NCBI RefSeq assembly: GCF_030867095.1
Contig: NC_081835.1
Coordinates: forward strand, 38,237,892 to 38,301,891
Direction: 5' to 3'
Length of the DNA stretch: 64,000 nt
Origin: Alligator mississippiensis
Lineage: Eukaryota; Chordata; Crocodylia; Alligatoridae
A program made the translations under genes and the position numbers. This document shows, piece after piece, positions 30,841 to 43,240 of the stretch (the stretch's first letter is position 1; each line of letters starts with the position of its first letter). The notes under the pieces are model-generated. The model was given only the letters and a program-made list of their open reading frames with translations. It had not been told where the DNA came from and did no database searches.

Positions 30841-33139
30841 TATTTAAACTGAATAATGAGTATTCAGTCTGTGTTTTGGAGTAGGTATGGGTAAAAACAT
30901 ACAAGTGTTCTGATTGTCTTCAGAATCCTCAGGAGGACATCAGATGTCCTAGAAAAGGATCTGAAAGTAACAGCACACAGACATGTGCAAGTTACCCCAC
31001 ATGAACAAATGCTGGCTCCTTTACAGAGCTACTCTTGGTAGACTTTTATTTAAAGAACCTAGCAAACTGCCTGTCAAAAAATGACTGGGGGGGATGGGGC
31101 CAGCGGGAACAGAGCCCAGTGGGGCACAGGGACCCAGGTCTGCTGGCCTGACACCCCTCTCCCCTCCTCCCCCCCCATCCCCTCTGTCCGTGCCATCTTG
31201 GTGGTGTACCTCCATGCCACCTCCTGCCATCTGCAACACTCTTGGAGCACTCTGCTTGGCTACTGAGACAGCCAATCAGAGTGTGAATAAAGCGTTATGG
31301 ACAGACAGACTAAGGCTTTATATAGAGAAAATTGGGAAGTAAGAATTGCTGGTAAGTGAAAGGTTGAGTGAAATAAGTTCCTTTGGCTTGGAATGTTCTT
31401 TTATTTAACAGATTTTGCCACTTAATGGCAAATGTGTATTTATTTATTATAGAAACAAACCCTAAATTGTGAGAGAGAAATTAAGTATCCCCCAAAATGT
31501 ATTGGTTTGAAAACACACATTTATCATTTTTTATTACATCTGTAATATAGCATCTATTACACTGCAGGTTAGTTATTCCTTTTTAGTTATTCCTCATCCA
31601 ACCTAAGACAGCGATTTCAAAATGTGGAGTTTTGTTTTTTCTGTCTTGGCATAATTATTTTTGCGTTCCTGATGCTGCAGAGTAGTATTTAAGTATTTCC
31701 ATATGGTACAACCTGTTTCATCTGTAAACAAAAAAAAAATCCTTCAAGGTATTGCTTGCAAGACTTTTCCTATAAATGATAAGTATATGCTAATTGTCTT
31801 TGGTCAGTAATTATAATATGTTCTTCCCATTTACAAGGAATGTGAAGATTTCGATAGTTATAAGGCTTAATATTATTATTTGAACTATTTACAATTACAG
31901 AAAGTGAATCTTATTGTCTTTCAATAATAGCAGTCAATGACTGACCTCCCAGTCTGAGTCCTGGGTGGAGCAGCATATAAATCTAAATAATAATAATATT
32001 AATAATCCTGCTTGTCCCAACCTATTTTATAGGGTTGTCTGTGACTTGTATCAAATATATAATATGTGTAGGATTTATCCATTCATCATACTTTTGATGG
32101 GATGCATAAACTCTTGCATTTCTTATTCCTAATGGAAAGGTTACTAAATTTGATTTGGGATGTTAGGAAAGGTCAAGAAGCAAGATGTGATTTTTTTGTT
32201 TGTTTGTTTTTTTGGGGTTTTTTTGTTAATAGAAATGAAAAAGGTTTCTGAAGCTCTTGATAATGGAAGAGGGAGGATATTCAGGTACTGAAAACTTAGT
32301 ATTTGAGTATCTCTGGGTGAACAAGCAATTTATTCTGCGGTGAACTAAAAATATCTTTCCCTTTAGATCTCTTTCTTAACTGATCTACTACAATTAGACT
32401 CCCTACCTCAGAGAACCACAAAAAAGTCTATTATTGGTTTAAGGCTTAATCATTAAAGTTTTTTAAACTTGTTTCACACTGACTGTTTTTCTCTGTAGGT
32501 AATATTTTAGCAAATCCAGCTGTGAGACTGAATAAAATATGAATTAGGCCGTACTGATATAAAGTTGACTATGTAAAAAGAGAGGATAATTTGTGGGGGG
32601 AGACAGAAATAAAAAAACAAACTGACGAACAGCAAAGTTGGGAGGAGGGAGGGGAAGAAAGGGTGAGAAGGAAGGTGTACTCTCATTGTCTTCCCTACAG
32701 AATAAGCGGGTAAATCTTTTATGTAGCGTGCCATGAAAACATGCCTTGTTTCCAAACTTGTATAAAATTTTGGATTTCTGCTGTTCAGATTCCTGCAGGA
32801 ACTGTTCCCTCAATTTTAGACCATGAACAGGTCTTTCAGAGTGACCGCAGAATCAGTTTGTTTTATTTGTGTTGTGGTAGCATATAAGAGCCATCACTGG
32901 AACCCCATTGTCCTAGGAGCTGTATAGAAAGGTAGGTCAGACACTACTCAAGAGTTCACATATAGAATAAAGATGAGAGATGCCAGATAGATAAATGCAG
33001 AATGGGTCTTGGGTGCTGTTACTGGAAAAGAGTTGGTTATAGTTGGATAAATGGTTACAATTTGATAACTAAGTTGCATGGTCAAAGTAGATAGAAATCC
33101 ACCTGCTTAACAATACTAAAACTGAAACAATACTATAAC
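30841..33139 (+). other. STIMATE intron 1, mostly unique AT-rich DNA
   Basis: A GC-richer patch lies at 31084-31200. At about 31940-32010, 'ggtggagcagcatataaatc' followed by aataataata resembles the 3' tail of a tRNA-type SINE, but the body is not recognisable. T-rich and TTTG-rich runs lie near 32190-32225. No exon is seen. Confidence 0.45.
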
Positions 33140-33925
33140 TGAGTTATGGGGGAGCGTGCTCATGCTTGAAGGTAGGCTGCAGATACAGGTGGACCTAGAC
33201 AGGCTGGCAAGCTGGGCGAATCAAAACCAGAAGTTCAATGTGGAGAAGTGTAAAGTGCTCCATATGGGGACAAACAACCTCCATCATACTTACAGACTCA
33301 GTGGCACCAAACTGAGTAGCACCATGACTGAAAGGGACCTAGGGTAATAATAGACCATAGTATGAACATAAGCCATCAGTGTGATGCTGTAGCTAGCAAG
33401 GCAAACAATACTCTGGCATGCATCAATCGATGCATCTCAAGCAAAACCAAAGAAGTGATTCTTCTGCTTTACTCAGCATTGGTGAGACCACAGCTGGAGT
33501 ACTGCATCCAGTTCTGGGTGCTGCACTTCAACAAGGACATGGGCAAGCTTGAGAGTCCAGAGAAGAGCCACCTGGATGATCAGAGAGTTGCAAGGCAAGC
33601 CATATGAGGAAAGGCTGAGGGAGTTGGGCCTCTTCAGCCTAAAAAAGAGAAGGCTGAGAGGGGACTCATTGCAGCTTACCGCTACATCAAGGGAATACAT
33701 CAAGGGCTCGGCAAACAACTGTTCACCAGGGCACCCTTGGGGAAAATGAGGTGTAATGGCCACAAACTACTGAAAGACCGTGTCAGGCTTAACAGTAGGA
33801 AAAACTTCTTCACAGTTAGGGTGTCCAGACTGTGGAATAAACTCCCTCCAGAGGTGGTGAAATCACCTACCCTGGAAATCTTCGATGATCTTGCAAGGTT
33901 CCTTCCAGCCCCTTACAATCTATGA
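33140..33925 (+). mobile_element. CR1 LINE 3' half, sense orientation
   Basis: Encodes the end of ORF2 in several frames: RLQIQVDLDRLASWA, then KFNVEKCKVLHMGTNN, then [40 protein letters not shown], and finally FFTVRVSRLWNKLPPEVV at about 33810. It ends with 'caaggttccttccagcccct', a short CR1 terminus. Frameshifts separate the blocks. Confidence 0.92.
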
Positions 33926-34086
33926 ACTTGGCATGTTCAGTCTGGCTTCAGTTGTGATAGCTGTTTTGGTTTGCCAGGTATCTGAAACTGTTTTATATGG
34001 ATTTTGATAGCGCTTTAATGACTGTCCAGATATCTTCTGCATCAAGACTGTGATTTTTCTAAACTTGTTAAATACACTATGTCGTT

Positions 34087-36432
34087 GTGACAGGGCCCAC
34101 CCAGAGGGTGGCCTCAAAGACTTTGTCTGCAGCCTAGTTCTGCACTCTGGTCCCCTTTTTGGTCTTCTCCCCTTCTGCACTCATCTACCTTGCCTTGGTA
34201 TAACAAAGTATCTGGGGATGTTGCCTGGTTTGTAAAAGGGAAGTCCAGTGGTATCATCTCCAGACTAGTTGCAGGCTCTGAGGCTTTCCCTACCTGTCTT
34301 TCTTATTCTGTGTAATCGTGGCTGTACAGGCCCTAGTCCAGGGGGAAGGGCATTTAATGAGTTATGGTGAGCTGTTGAGGGCCACACATGCGCACACAAT
34401 CTTTAAGAAGGTGTACTTTAAATAAATTATAGACAAACAAATCATTAATCAAATGTCTACTATAACATATTTTAACTTTATTTCAAAAAATATTTTGTCC
34501 TGATTAATGTTTTTTTGAGTAGTGCATACAGAGGCGACTGTATAATAGCTCAAAATTAAGTCTTGCTCTTGTATTGGGGGGGGGGGGGGGGGGGCGGTGC
34601 AGTGTGGGGAGGTGGGGGTGCATGGGGGGGGGAGGGGCCTGCCTGCACACTGGGGCCTGGGAGCTGGCTGGGGTGGGAGGGGGGAGGTGATAGAGGGCAT
34701 GTGTATCAGGGCTCACCTGGGAGGTGTAGTGCAGGTGCCATCTGCCGCTGCCCCCCATCCAGCCCACAGCTGCCCCTTGGCACTTTGCATGGTGCTGAGC
34801 CCCATCTGCTCCCACCTTGGGCAGCCCATGTTGCACTCCTGCTACACCCACCCTACACGCGCTGACTGCGCCACTTCAGCCCTGACCCTGGCCCACACAC
34901 ACAGTTTCCAGGCAGGGCTGCCTTCCACCCACTTGGCTGCCTGCAGGTGGCTGCTTATCATGCCGGGCAGCCAAGTGGGTGGAAGGCGGCCTGGAGCTGG
35001 AGCCCCATAGGCTGGAGCAGGAACTACAAAGCTGCAGCTTTCCCACCACCCTTGATGCAGCTGCATCTACAGCATGGTCACCCCCACTTCTGCATGCTAA
35101 CTGCTGCCCAGAATAGTGCAGTAGGAGACAGTGGGAGGAGCTGTTGAAGGTGGGAGGGAGCCATGCAGTACCTAGGTGGCTGCAGCAGTGACAGGAGCAG
35201 CACTGCCAAGAAGCTGTCAGCACTGGTAAGGGCAGGCTGGGGCCACTGGCTGGCATGGAGTGGGTATGGCTTGGCCCCATCCAGATACAATCAGTTGGTG
35301 GGCCATATCCAGCCTCTGGGCTTTATTTTGCACACCCTTGCCCTAATCACCTTAATGGCAATAATCATGGCCTCCAGCTGCCCCCATAACTATTGCCATA
35401 CCTCATAGATGTTACCTAGGCTCTGTTTACTGAGTCTCCTGATCATCCCTGCTTTAGCCCTTGGGGCCCTGGCCCTGGTTCCAGCCAGGTCTCCTTCGGC
35501 CTTAGCTCTGTAGTTTCCTTCTTTCTATATCTGGGCCTCAGCCCTGTGGTTTTGCTCCCTTTCTACACAGGTGCCTGTATCTTGCAGGAAAAAAGAGAAA
35601 AATCACAGGGTACAGGACTCCCGCTCACAACTGCTCCTGATCCTTTGGTGGTTGGAAACAAATTAGCAACAGAAAACAGAACCCATTGGGTTACCATAAA
35701 TAATCCTTATACAAAAATCTCAATCCTCTCCCTGGTTTGACACAGCCAGTTGTCAACCAGATCTTCAATCCTTTGGGTGCATTGGCATAAACCCCTCTTC
35801 TCTTGGGGGGTAGGGGTGAGTTCCTCATCTCTAGAACAGAAGAGCTCTGTTCTCTTCCGTAGTCGGGGCCAGTGTCCCTCTGCCCTGGAGTCAAGCCTAT
35901 ATACTAGCCAGTCCCCTGACCTGCCCTGCAAGTCAGCTGATCTATGCTTCTGAACCCTGGTTTAAATGAGATAATAAGAAACCCTTCGAGTCTCTACAAG
36001 ATGCAAGGTAAACAGTCTCTATGTCTGCTCACTGCCCGCATCTTACCTTTGCATGGAGTGTGGTTCTTGTGGAGCTTACTGCTAAGCAGGGTGTTTACCC
36101 TAGAACCTAAGATCCCTGCTGCTCTAGCTGACCCATCCCAGGGCTGCTTCATTCTGCAGGTACTTTTCTGTCTCTCCCTTGCAGCCCCATGGACCTCCTA
36201 AGAGTCAGGTTCTCTCTTTTAGGGTCCTTCCTTGCCCCTTTGGAACACAGAAGTCCTAGTTTTAAAGGGCCTTTGTCAGTTTTTTCTGTCTTTCTGCTCT
36301 ATCCTAGTAACAGCCCAGGGTTCTCTGTTAACAACCTTCTTCCCTTTCTAAATATCTTGATCCTCCACCAATCAAGCCATCTTCAATTGACTACTAGCTA
36401 CTCCTAGAAATGTCACTCTTCTCCAGTTTCAC
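34087..36432. repeat. Possible solo LTR, split by a hAT element
   Basis: The sequence starting tgtgacagggcccacc (34087) and ending ccagtttcaca (36432) has the TG...CA ends of an LTR. Once the 1.0 kb hAT insert is removed it is about 1.34 kb long, with no long coding frame. I found no matching target duplication beside it (gtcgt against gccct), so this is a guess from end shape only. Confidence 0.25.
34339..35340. mobile_element. Non-autonomous hAT element with 8-bp duplication (7/8)
   Basis: ccctagtc at 34331-34338 and ccctaatc at 35341-35348. The left end CAGGGGGAAGGGCA and the complement of the right end, CAAGGGTGTGCAAAATAAAG, together with 'gagggccacac' (left) and 'gggccatatccagcctctgg' (right), are the familiar hAT 'gggccacat' end type. 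The GC-rich body contains a long poly-G run at 34577-34594. No protein is encoded. Confidence 0.8.
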
Positions 36433-36985
36433 AGCCCTGCAGTCCTAGCTATGATTGCAGTTTCCTTAGACCTGAAAAAGAGTGCATTGCATTCAGGAGC
36501 TTGTCTAAATCTATCTCAACTCTGCCGTTGGTCCAGGAAAATTTATCGCTCCAAAAACGTTTGCATCTCATATTTCTGCTTACCAGTTTGTATTGAATTC
36601 GCAAGAGGTTGGGTTATGTATCTATAGGTTGTATTCCTCATTTTGCGGAAATATTAATTAAATGGTTAAAGAAATGGTATGATTTGAACTAAAAGTTATT
36701 GAGACCTTTTCTTCATGGATCTTTCTGCCAAGATGAAAAATCACACCAATACAGAAGAATCAGGCAGAAGCGGTGCAACAAGGTTGTATTTCATGCACAT
36801 TGTACATTTTCAAAGTCTCACTCATTCCTCACTCACTGCTAATTGTTGCAAGATGTAATTGAGCATGATGTTCCTTTTTTTGATAAAATGAGCATAAATT
36901 CAGAATTTGTCTTGGAATGTTTATATCAATGATATAGTGCAGTTTTTTTATGCAGCAATTGCTCTATACGGCAAATATCCCCCCA
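35349..36985 (+). other. STIMATE intron 1, unassigned
   Basis: Pyrimidine-rich sequence to about 36430 (part of the possible LTR), then AT-rich unique DNA. Open frames of 60-85 codons show no family. Confidence 0.4.
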
Positions 36986-36988
36986 AAA

Positions 36989-37012
36989 GAACATCCCCCC
37001 CCCCCCCCCCCG
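36989..37012 (+). repeat. Poly-C tract
   Basis: A long run of C bases (36997-37011) preceded by cccccaaaagaacatc. Low complexity. Confidence 0.9.
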
Positions 37013-37063
37013 AATTCTATGTTTGGCATACATCCAGATCTTTCATTCTTATCCTTTCTTTAT

Positions 37064-37580
37064 AGGATCATAGAAAAGTAGGATGGAAGGGACCTCTAAT
37101 CCTGTTTGAGGCAGGATCATCCCTGACTATAAGCCATCCCAGTCAGGTGATTGTCTCACCTGATTTTGAAAATGTCTAGGCATGGAGATTCCACAGCTTC
37201 TCTAGGTATCCTGTTTCAATGCTTAACTACCCCCACAGTCAGAAAGTTCCTCCTAATCTCCAACCTAAATTTCCTCTGTTGCAGCTTGAGGCCATTGCTT
37301 CTAGTCCTGTCCCCTGCAGCCACAGAAACAATGTTATCTTCATTGCCTGTATAGTCACCTTTCAAGTATTTGAAGGCTATTATCAAATCCCCCCTAAGTC
37401 TTCTCTTCTCTGAGCTAAATGACCAGGGGGGTGGGGGGTTCAGTTTTTCAGCAGAGCTTATGCTTCCCAGATCTAATGACTTCTTATCACTTTCCACTGG
37501 ACTCTTTCCAATATGACCACAACTTCAAGTGCAGGGCCCAAAACTTGACATAGTACTCTATTCATTGTGATGAGCAGAAA
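37064..37580 (-). mobile_element. CR1 LINE 3' fragment, antisense
   Basis: Reverse-complement CR1 tail (ggatcatagaaaagtaggatg), then 'tggagattccacagcttctc', 'agaaagttcctcctaatctc', 'aatcccccctaagtcttctc' and 'aaaacttgacatagtactct' in CR1 order. On the minus strand a frame reads WSFSSEKRRLRGDLIIAFKY, the conserved CR1 ORF2 end. Confidence 0.9.
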
Positions 37581-37634
37581 AATTACTTTCCTTGAGTCCT
37601 TGGGCCCAAGAAATAACTGTCCGCTGGATATTGT

Positions 37635-38012
37635 CTATAGTAACTGTCAGGCAAAAAACATGTACTGGGTACTCATCATCTGATATTAAAGCTGTTAATA
37701 TTATTCTGAATATTAGGTTACACAATAAAAGGGAGAGGGAGATTTGAAATTCTTCAGAACTAGAAATGTCTACAATGTAATTCATAATGTAGTGCATCTG
37801 TCAGTTTAATGTGGGAATCTTAAGGCATCATTATCCTCTTCATAAGAGCTTTTTAGCTAAAATAGGTCAACATTTTTGGTAGCAACCTGGCAGACAAATT
37901 GGCCGGCCCTGTAGGTAGACTGAGACAATATTTTGGAAAAAGTTTTTGGAAAATCTGAGCTCATCTCTACTATCAGGCAGTGTGAGTGATTTTTGCCTGA
38001 CAGTTACTATAG
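37635..38012. mobile_element. MITE-like element with 25-bp terminal inverted repeats
   Basis: CTATAGTAACTGTCAGGCAA at the left end (37635) recurs inverted at the right end (37988-38012). The arms pair over 25 bases with two mismatches. If the element proper begins TAGTAACTG it is flanked by TA on both sides, as Tc1/mariner insertions are. The body is 330 bases, AT-rich and non-coding. Confidence 0.7.
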
Positions 38013-39810
38013 AAGATTCTTAGCTGGCTGTCATTTCTTGAAGCTATCTGTAACTGAATGTTCACATGTTTTTACAAAAGAATCAGAAACCTCCTGAATG
38101 CACTAAGTTTTTGGGTAAGCTCTAATGCTAGAAGTCAGAGCCCCAAGTCCAGGTTACAGTTTTAAAGTTGTTCTAGTGTCATAAAGACATGTTCAGTCTT
38201 TAATGATGTGTCCCTGTATAACTGGAAGTGGGCAGCAGCCTTTTTCATTAAAGGAATTAATAGTTCTTTCAGTGGTATTACGCAGGATCTGGGCAATCGG
38301 TTCTACCACCCAGCTAAATGTTTTACTCTAGTTTCTTTCCAAAATAGATATTCCTTGTAATTTTCCCTGTGTTATGTGTTAATTTAAACTAGGGATCAGC
38401 TGCTAGGCAGCCATGCTCTAGGTTTACTTTTTTCTTTTGGACCCCAAAGCTGCATGAGTTGATAAAGCTAAGTTGGTGAGTGGGGGGAACAGTTATTTCT
38501 ATGAACTCCTTACTAGATAATACTTTTTCTTGCTAGGAAATTATACCTTTCAAGGAGCTATAATTAAAAACAAAACAAAAAAAAACAACAACTTGTTTGC
38601 TGTTCCTTTTCTGTCAGCCATGTACCTTTCCCTTCTCCTCAGTGTCAGACCCTGCTCTCCCTGAGCACATGGAAGTGAGGAACAAATTTGAAAACAGTGA
38701 CCCTGAAATTAAACATGGCTCTAATTTGCATTTAGTACCCATAGCCTTAGTTTATCCAGAATTGATACATTATCTTTTTTTTTGAAACTGGTGTAAGTTT
38801 TAGTACAGGTACCTCGTAAACGCACTTTTAAGCAGCACTTTGGCATCTGTGTGTCTATAATACAAACTGTGTTTTTATTTCTTTTATTTACAAAAATGCC
38901 CAAGTTTCATGCAGCTCTTTCTTCCTTCCCCTCCCTTTCCCCTTTAAAAAACATAGTTATGTATCCTGTTCGTGGAAACACAGACTCTTCTCTGACTTAC
39001 TGTCTCGTTTCTATTAAGTATTCCGCATTTTACACCTTATTGGTACATAAACCTTTCCTCATCCCCTTCATTTATACAATCCAGTTTCCCATGCAACTTT
39101 TTTTTGCATCTTTCTTTCCTTGGGTTCTCTCCACAAACATCAGGACTCATTTCTCTATCTCCCAGACTGTCTGCTTTTTCCTCCCCTCTCCCTTTCCAGT
39201 CCCTCCATAGATACATTTGTACCCCACATAGACCTATCTTTAAGAACTGTTTGACAGACCATTCTACCAGTCTCTCCCGTTGTAAACACGTGCTCCTCTG
39301 TATTGCACAGGCTGTGCTTCATGTCAGGTGGAACATCAATCCTGTATATAAAATCACAGCCAAGATCATGGCTTTTAGCAGCCTTACCTTTCCCTCTAAA
39401 CTGTGTGGAAGCTAATATACAGCGGTTTTGCCACAATAAAGAGAATTACCCACAGGTGTCTTGCCTGAAAACAAGCACATTTTCAAGTCATTTGGCAACT
39501 AGTTAATGCTGATGGGAGCAGGATTGTGAGATCTGGAGGCTCCTAGTCATGAACTGACATGAAGGGGGCAGTTACAAGAAGGTAGTCTAGCACTTGGATG
39601 AGGCAGGAGTGTGATTTTTGCAACTAACTGCAACTGAATAGCCCTCTTCCTGATCTGCTCTACTTACTCCACATGGGAAAGAGGCTGGAAAAGGTGCCCT
39701 AAAGATAGCCTTTCTACCATTTTTCTGACTAGAAAACTGCGTCCATTGGGATCACTTTTACTGGGGTTGAAATCAACAAAGACACACAATCAGTTTCAGG
39801 ACCTAAAATA
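38013..39810 (+). other. STIMATE intron 1, unique AT-rich DNA
   Basis: No repeat or exon recognised. A 119-codon frame at 38851-39210 is rich in Phe, Ser and Pro and looks like chance in pyrimidine-rich DNA. Confidence 0.5.
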
Positions 39811-40319
39811 TAAGGATTGTCCTGGTGTGGTAGAGAAAAGGCCAAGGCCAGAACTGCAGTGGGAGAACCCTGCAGCCCCGGGGAAACAACCCTGAAAGCC
39901 CTGTGATGGGGAAATACTTACTGGCTGCAGATCAGTGGCAGGCAGTTGAAAGAGGAACCACCCGCGTGCTTCATCAGTCATTTATCTATCTAGCTGGGGC
40001 CAGCACATAGTGGTGACGTCATCTGGCAGCATCGGCCAGGAACTTTAAAAGCTGGCTGCCAGGAAGGAGCAGGGAAGCACCAGCTGAAAGGCGGCCCTAA
40101 GTTCCCAGCCAGCATGGCTGACACAGACTCCAGTAAGGGATACAGGATGGAGTCCCGAAGAGAAGTCTGCCCTTTGACGGTGCAGTGCCCGGCATTGGTA
40201 CCTGGAAAGGATGCTGAGGGAATAGCCACTGGTATAGACACAAGGACACGTGAGTCAGGAGAGGAGAGTGTTGCCTCCCTCTGCCCTTTCAGTTTTTGGA
40301 TTTCTTTGTAAATTTTAGT
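39811..40319 (+). other. Unassigned GC-moderate stretch before the Tx1-like LINE
   Basis: May be the 5' untranslated region of the LINE that follows or an independent element. It contains a tgacgtca palindrome at 40014-40021 (gTGACGTCAt), a full CRE site, followed 20-30 bases on by aggaactttaaaagctgg. The site plus a TTTAAA box is what a promoter could look like. Confidence 0.3.
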
Positions 40320-42604
40320 TGCCCCTGGAGCTGGAGCTTAGGCTCATAGATTACGTCTGGGGCTGAGGGATCAGGGCAGATGCCCCCGCAGAACTTCCTG
40401 CAGCCCCCACTGGGGATAGATTCCAGCCAGGCCCCCAACGGGGCACATGCCACTACAGCCCCCACTCTAGGAGCGGAGTCCAACCGACCCCCTCCAGGGG
40501 AAGACAAGCCTGTGACCCCCACTCCAGGGGCAAGTAGGACTCTAATGTAGAGCCCAGGGAGTTTCCTCCAGCCAGGCCCCCTTCAGGGGGGCTCCCAAGC
40601 TCCCCCCTCCATCAGGGATCTAGGGCATGAGTAATGGGAAGGGCTCCTCCACAGCTGGGGATAGGAAGGGCAAGGGCCCAGACTGCCAGCACCTGTGGGG
40701 ACCAGGTGTGCTACTCTAGCCAGCATGCCCACTCAGCTTGGCCTTGGCCCCACCAACGCAGCCCCCCCAGTGAGGGAGCCACAGCTATGCCCAGGTGTCT
40801 CCAGGACGACCCACAGCTGCAGGGCCTGGACCCTCCAATGCTGGCCCTTCCAGCTTGGGCGGCAGGGCGCCTTCCTGGCACTCGCCCGCAGGCATGGGGT
40901 GAAGTGCCAACTACCCAAGCAGGAGAACCTGGGTGCAGGCCCTGGCTCAGGTGGTGGGGCCCCCCAAAAATCGTGGTGGCCTCCTGGTTTCATGGCAAGG
41001 GGGTTTTTTTCTCTTGCCCTGGAGGCTGCCACACAAAAGGCGGTGGAGAGGGGGCTTTTGGTAGAGGGCAAATGCATCCCTCTCGAACTCCTAGAAGAGC
41101 TAGGGACCCAGGTGGTCCTTAGCTCCATCCCACCTTTATATCCCTGATTGGGCCCTGCCTACCCAGCTCCACACCCTGGAGAGGGTTATCTCCCTGGTGG
41201 TGGCCCTCCCTCTGGGGTGCCAAGACCCCAGCCTTTGCCACATGCACTTTTTCCACTGGTAGGTCATGATCCAGGTGGTGGCGGGAGCATGCCTGAAGGC
41301 CAAGAGGTGCCTCGTGATTCCCTTTCAGGGGGCCTTGGTGAGAGGATACCTTGGGGGACCTGTGTTGCTTCCAGTGCTGTGCCTCGGGGGCACTTGTCAT
41401 AAATGCCCTTTGGGCCAGATGGGAAAAATATCCATGAGTCCCACTGGTGAGAGGGATGCCCCTGCCATCAGTACCCCTCCCCCCTTGGGCCACCCTGGCA
41501 CCCCAGCTACATCACCCAACCCGTCCATGAGCTGAGGAAACCCTACCCCTCAACCAAGTTTGTCAGGGCCCCAGGGAGGGAGGCAGCAGCTGAGGCGAGA
41601 GAGGGAGCAGGGCCCATGGAAGAGGCCCATATTCCACTATCCTGGGCCTGCCCCCCGAGACGATGGGCGCCAAGGTTGAGACGAAGCCAATGGTAGGTCC
41701 AGTAGTGGAGCCCTCTCCTCTGATGACCTGGGGGAGACTGGGGCCCTTGGGCTCACCCCAGTGAGTCCTGAGGGGGGAGGTACTCTCTCCCAGGACCCTG
41801 AGGCAGGCACGAACGCCACCCCGGGGCCTGGCAGGTCTCCTTGCCCTCCCTCCCAGAATAGCCTTGCTACCAGCCCGCCCTGTGGTCCCACACCCAAGGG
41901 GGTTGAGGTGGGGTCCCGTGACCAACAGGCTTATCTTTTTGGGGACCGTGTGCAGAGTCCCTGGGGTTCCAGCTCTGCCCTGCCATCTTGTGAGGGAGGC
42001 CCACCCTCACACTTACCCCCACCCCATCCCAAAAGGGCTGCAGAGCTCTCCCAGTCCCACCCCGAGTCCAGGGCCTTAAAGGACCAGAGGGTTCAGACCA
42101 AGGAGCCCACTAAGCCCCAGGACCAGAAGGACACCTGAGAACCGGCAGGCTCCATGGAGCCTGGTGGACCTCTCAGTCCTGGCAGTCCCCGGGGATAAGC
42201 TACTTACATTCCTTGATCTCAAGTACACCCAGCGGTCTGCCAGCAAGGTGCAGCTCACCTTGGACCACTGGGGAGATTTTGACAGCATCCTTGATATTGA
42301 GAAGGTGCTGGCAGGGGAAGGCAAGGGACCCAAACACTGCAACGCCTGGATCTATAGGCGGGCCCGCAGTTTTGTAGATGCCCCCTATGCCTATGGGAAG
42401 GCACTGTGTGAGCTGGCAGGCCCCATGCTGGACATTGAGGTGCACAAGGCCCCTGCTGAACTGTCTATCCTCCCCGCCGCGCTCCCCACCCCCGCCAGCC
42501 ATGAGGTCATTTAAGATTGCAGCCCTCAATGTCCATGGCTACAGGGAGGGCCTCCGGAGATGCCAGGTGCTCTCCTTCCTTTAGGAGTGGGGTACCTTGT
42601 GGTA

Positions 42605-43240
42605 TATCATAGATTTTCAGGGTTGGAAGGGACCTCAGCAGACCAAGTCTGACCTCCTGCCCTGGGCAGGAAAGAGTGCTGGGGTCAGATGACCCCAGCC
42701 AGGTGTTTGTCCAGTCTCTTCTTAAAGACCTCTAAGGTATGGGAGAGCACCAGCTCACTTGGAAGCTCATTCCAGATTCTGCTAACCCTCACCATAAAAA
42801 AGTTCATCCTGATGTCTAGTCTAAATCTGTTCTCTGTCAGTTTGTGGCCATTGTTTCTAGTTACTCCAAGGGGTGCCTTGGTAAATGGAGTATTTCCTAT
42901 TCCTTGCTGCCCCCCCAACCCCCCAACAAACTTATAGATGGCCACCAAATCCCCTCTCAGCCTTCTCTTATGGAGGCTGAAGAGACCCAGGTCCCTCAAC
43001 CTCTCCTCATAGTACCTATCCTGCAGGCCCCTAATCATACGTGTGGCCCTTCTCTGGACCCTGTCAAGGTTATCCACATCCCTCTTGAAGTGCAGCGCCC
43101 AAAACTAAACGCAGTACTCTGGCTGTGGCCTGACCAGTGCTGCATAGAGGAGAAGTATCACCTCCCTAGACCTGTTCGTGATGCATCTATTAATGCGTGA
43201 TAGAGTGTGGTTAGCTCTATTAATCCTTCTTGCAAGACAC
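42605..43240 (-). mobile_element. CR1 LINE 3' fragment nested in the Tx1-like LINE
   Basis: Begins 'tcatagattttcagggttgg' and runs in reverse through the CR1 tail to 'ttagctctattaatccttct'. On the minus strand the frame 43077-42685 gives MDNLDRVQRRATRMIRGLQD and FFMVRVSRIWNELPSELVLS. Tx1-like endonuclease coding stops at about 42600 (GTLWYI) and resumes at about 43241 (TLMTSVNEPSWWLEWED), so only a few residues are missing at the insertion point. Confidence 0.92.

Noticed and set aside
34577..34594. G-quadruplex or functional poly-G tract
   Set aside because: A homopolymer run inside a hAT element, likely unstable or a sequencing-sensitive region. No evidence of function.
38851..39210. 119-codon frame with membrane-like composition
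   Set aside because: Phe/Ser/Pro-rich because of pyrimidine-rich intron DNA. No start context, splice sites or conservation that I can see.
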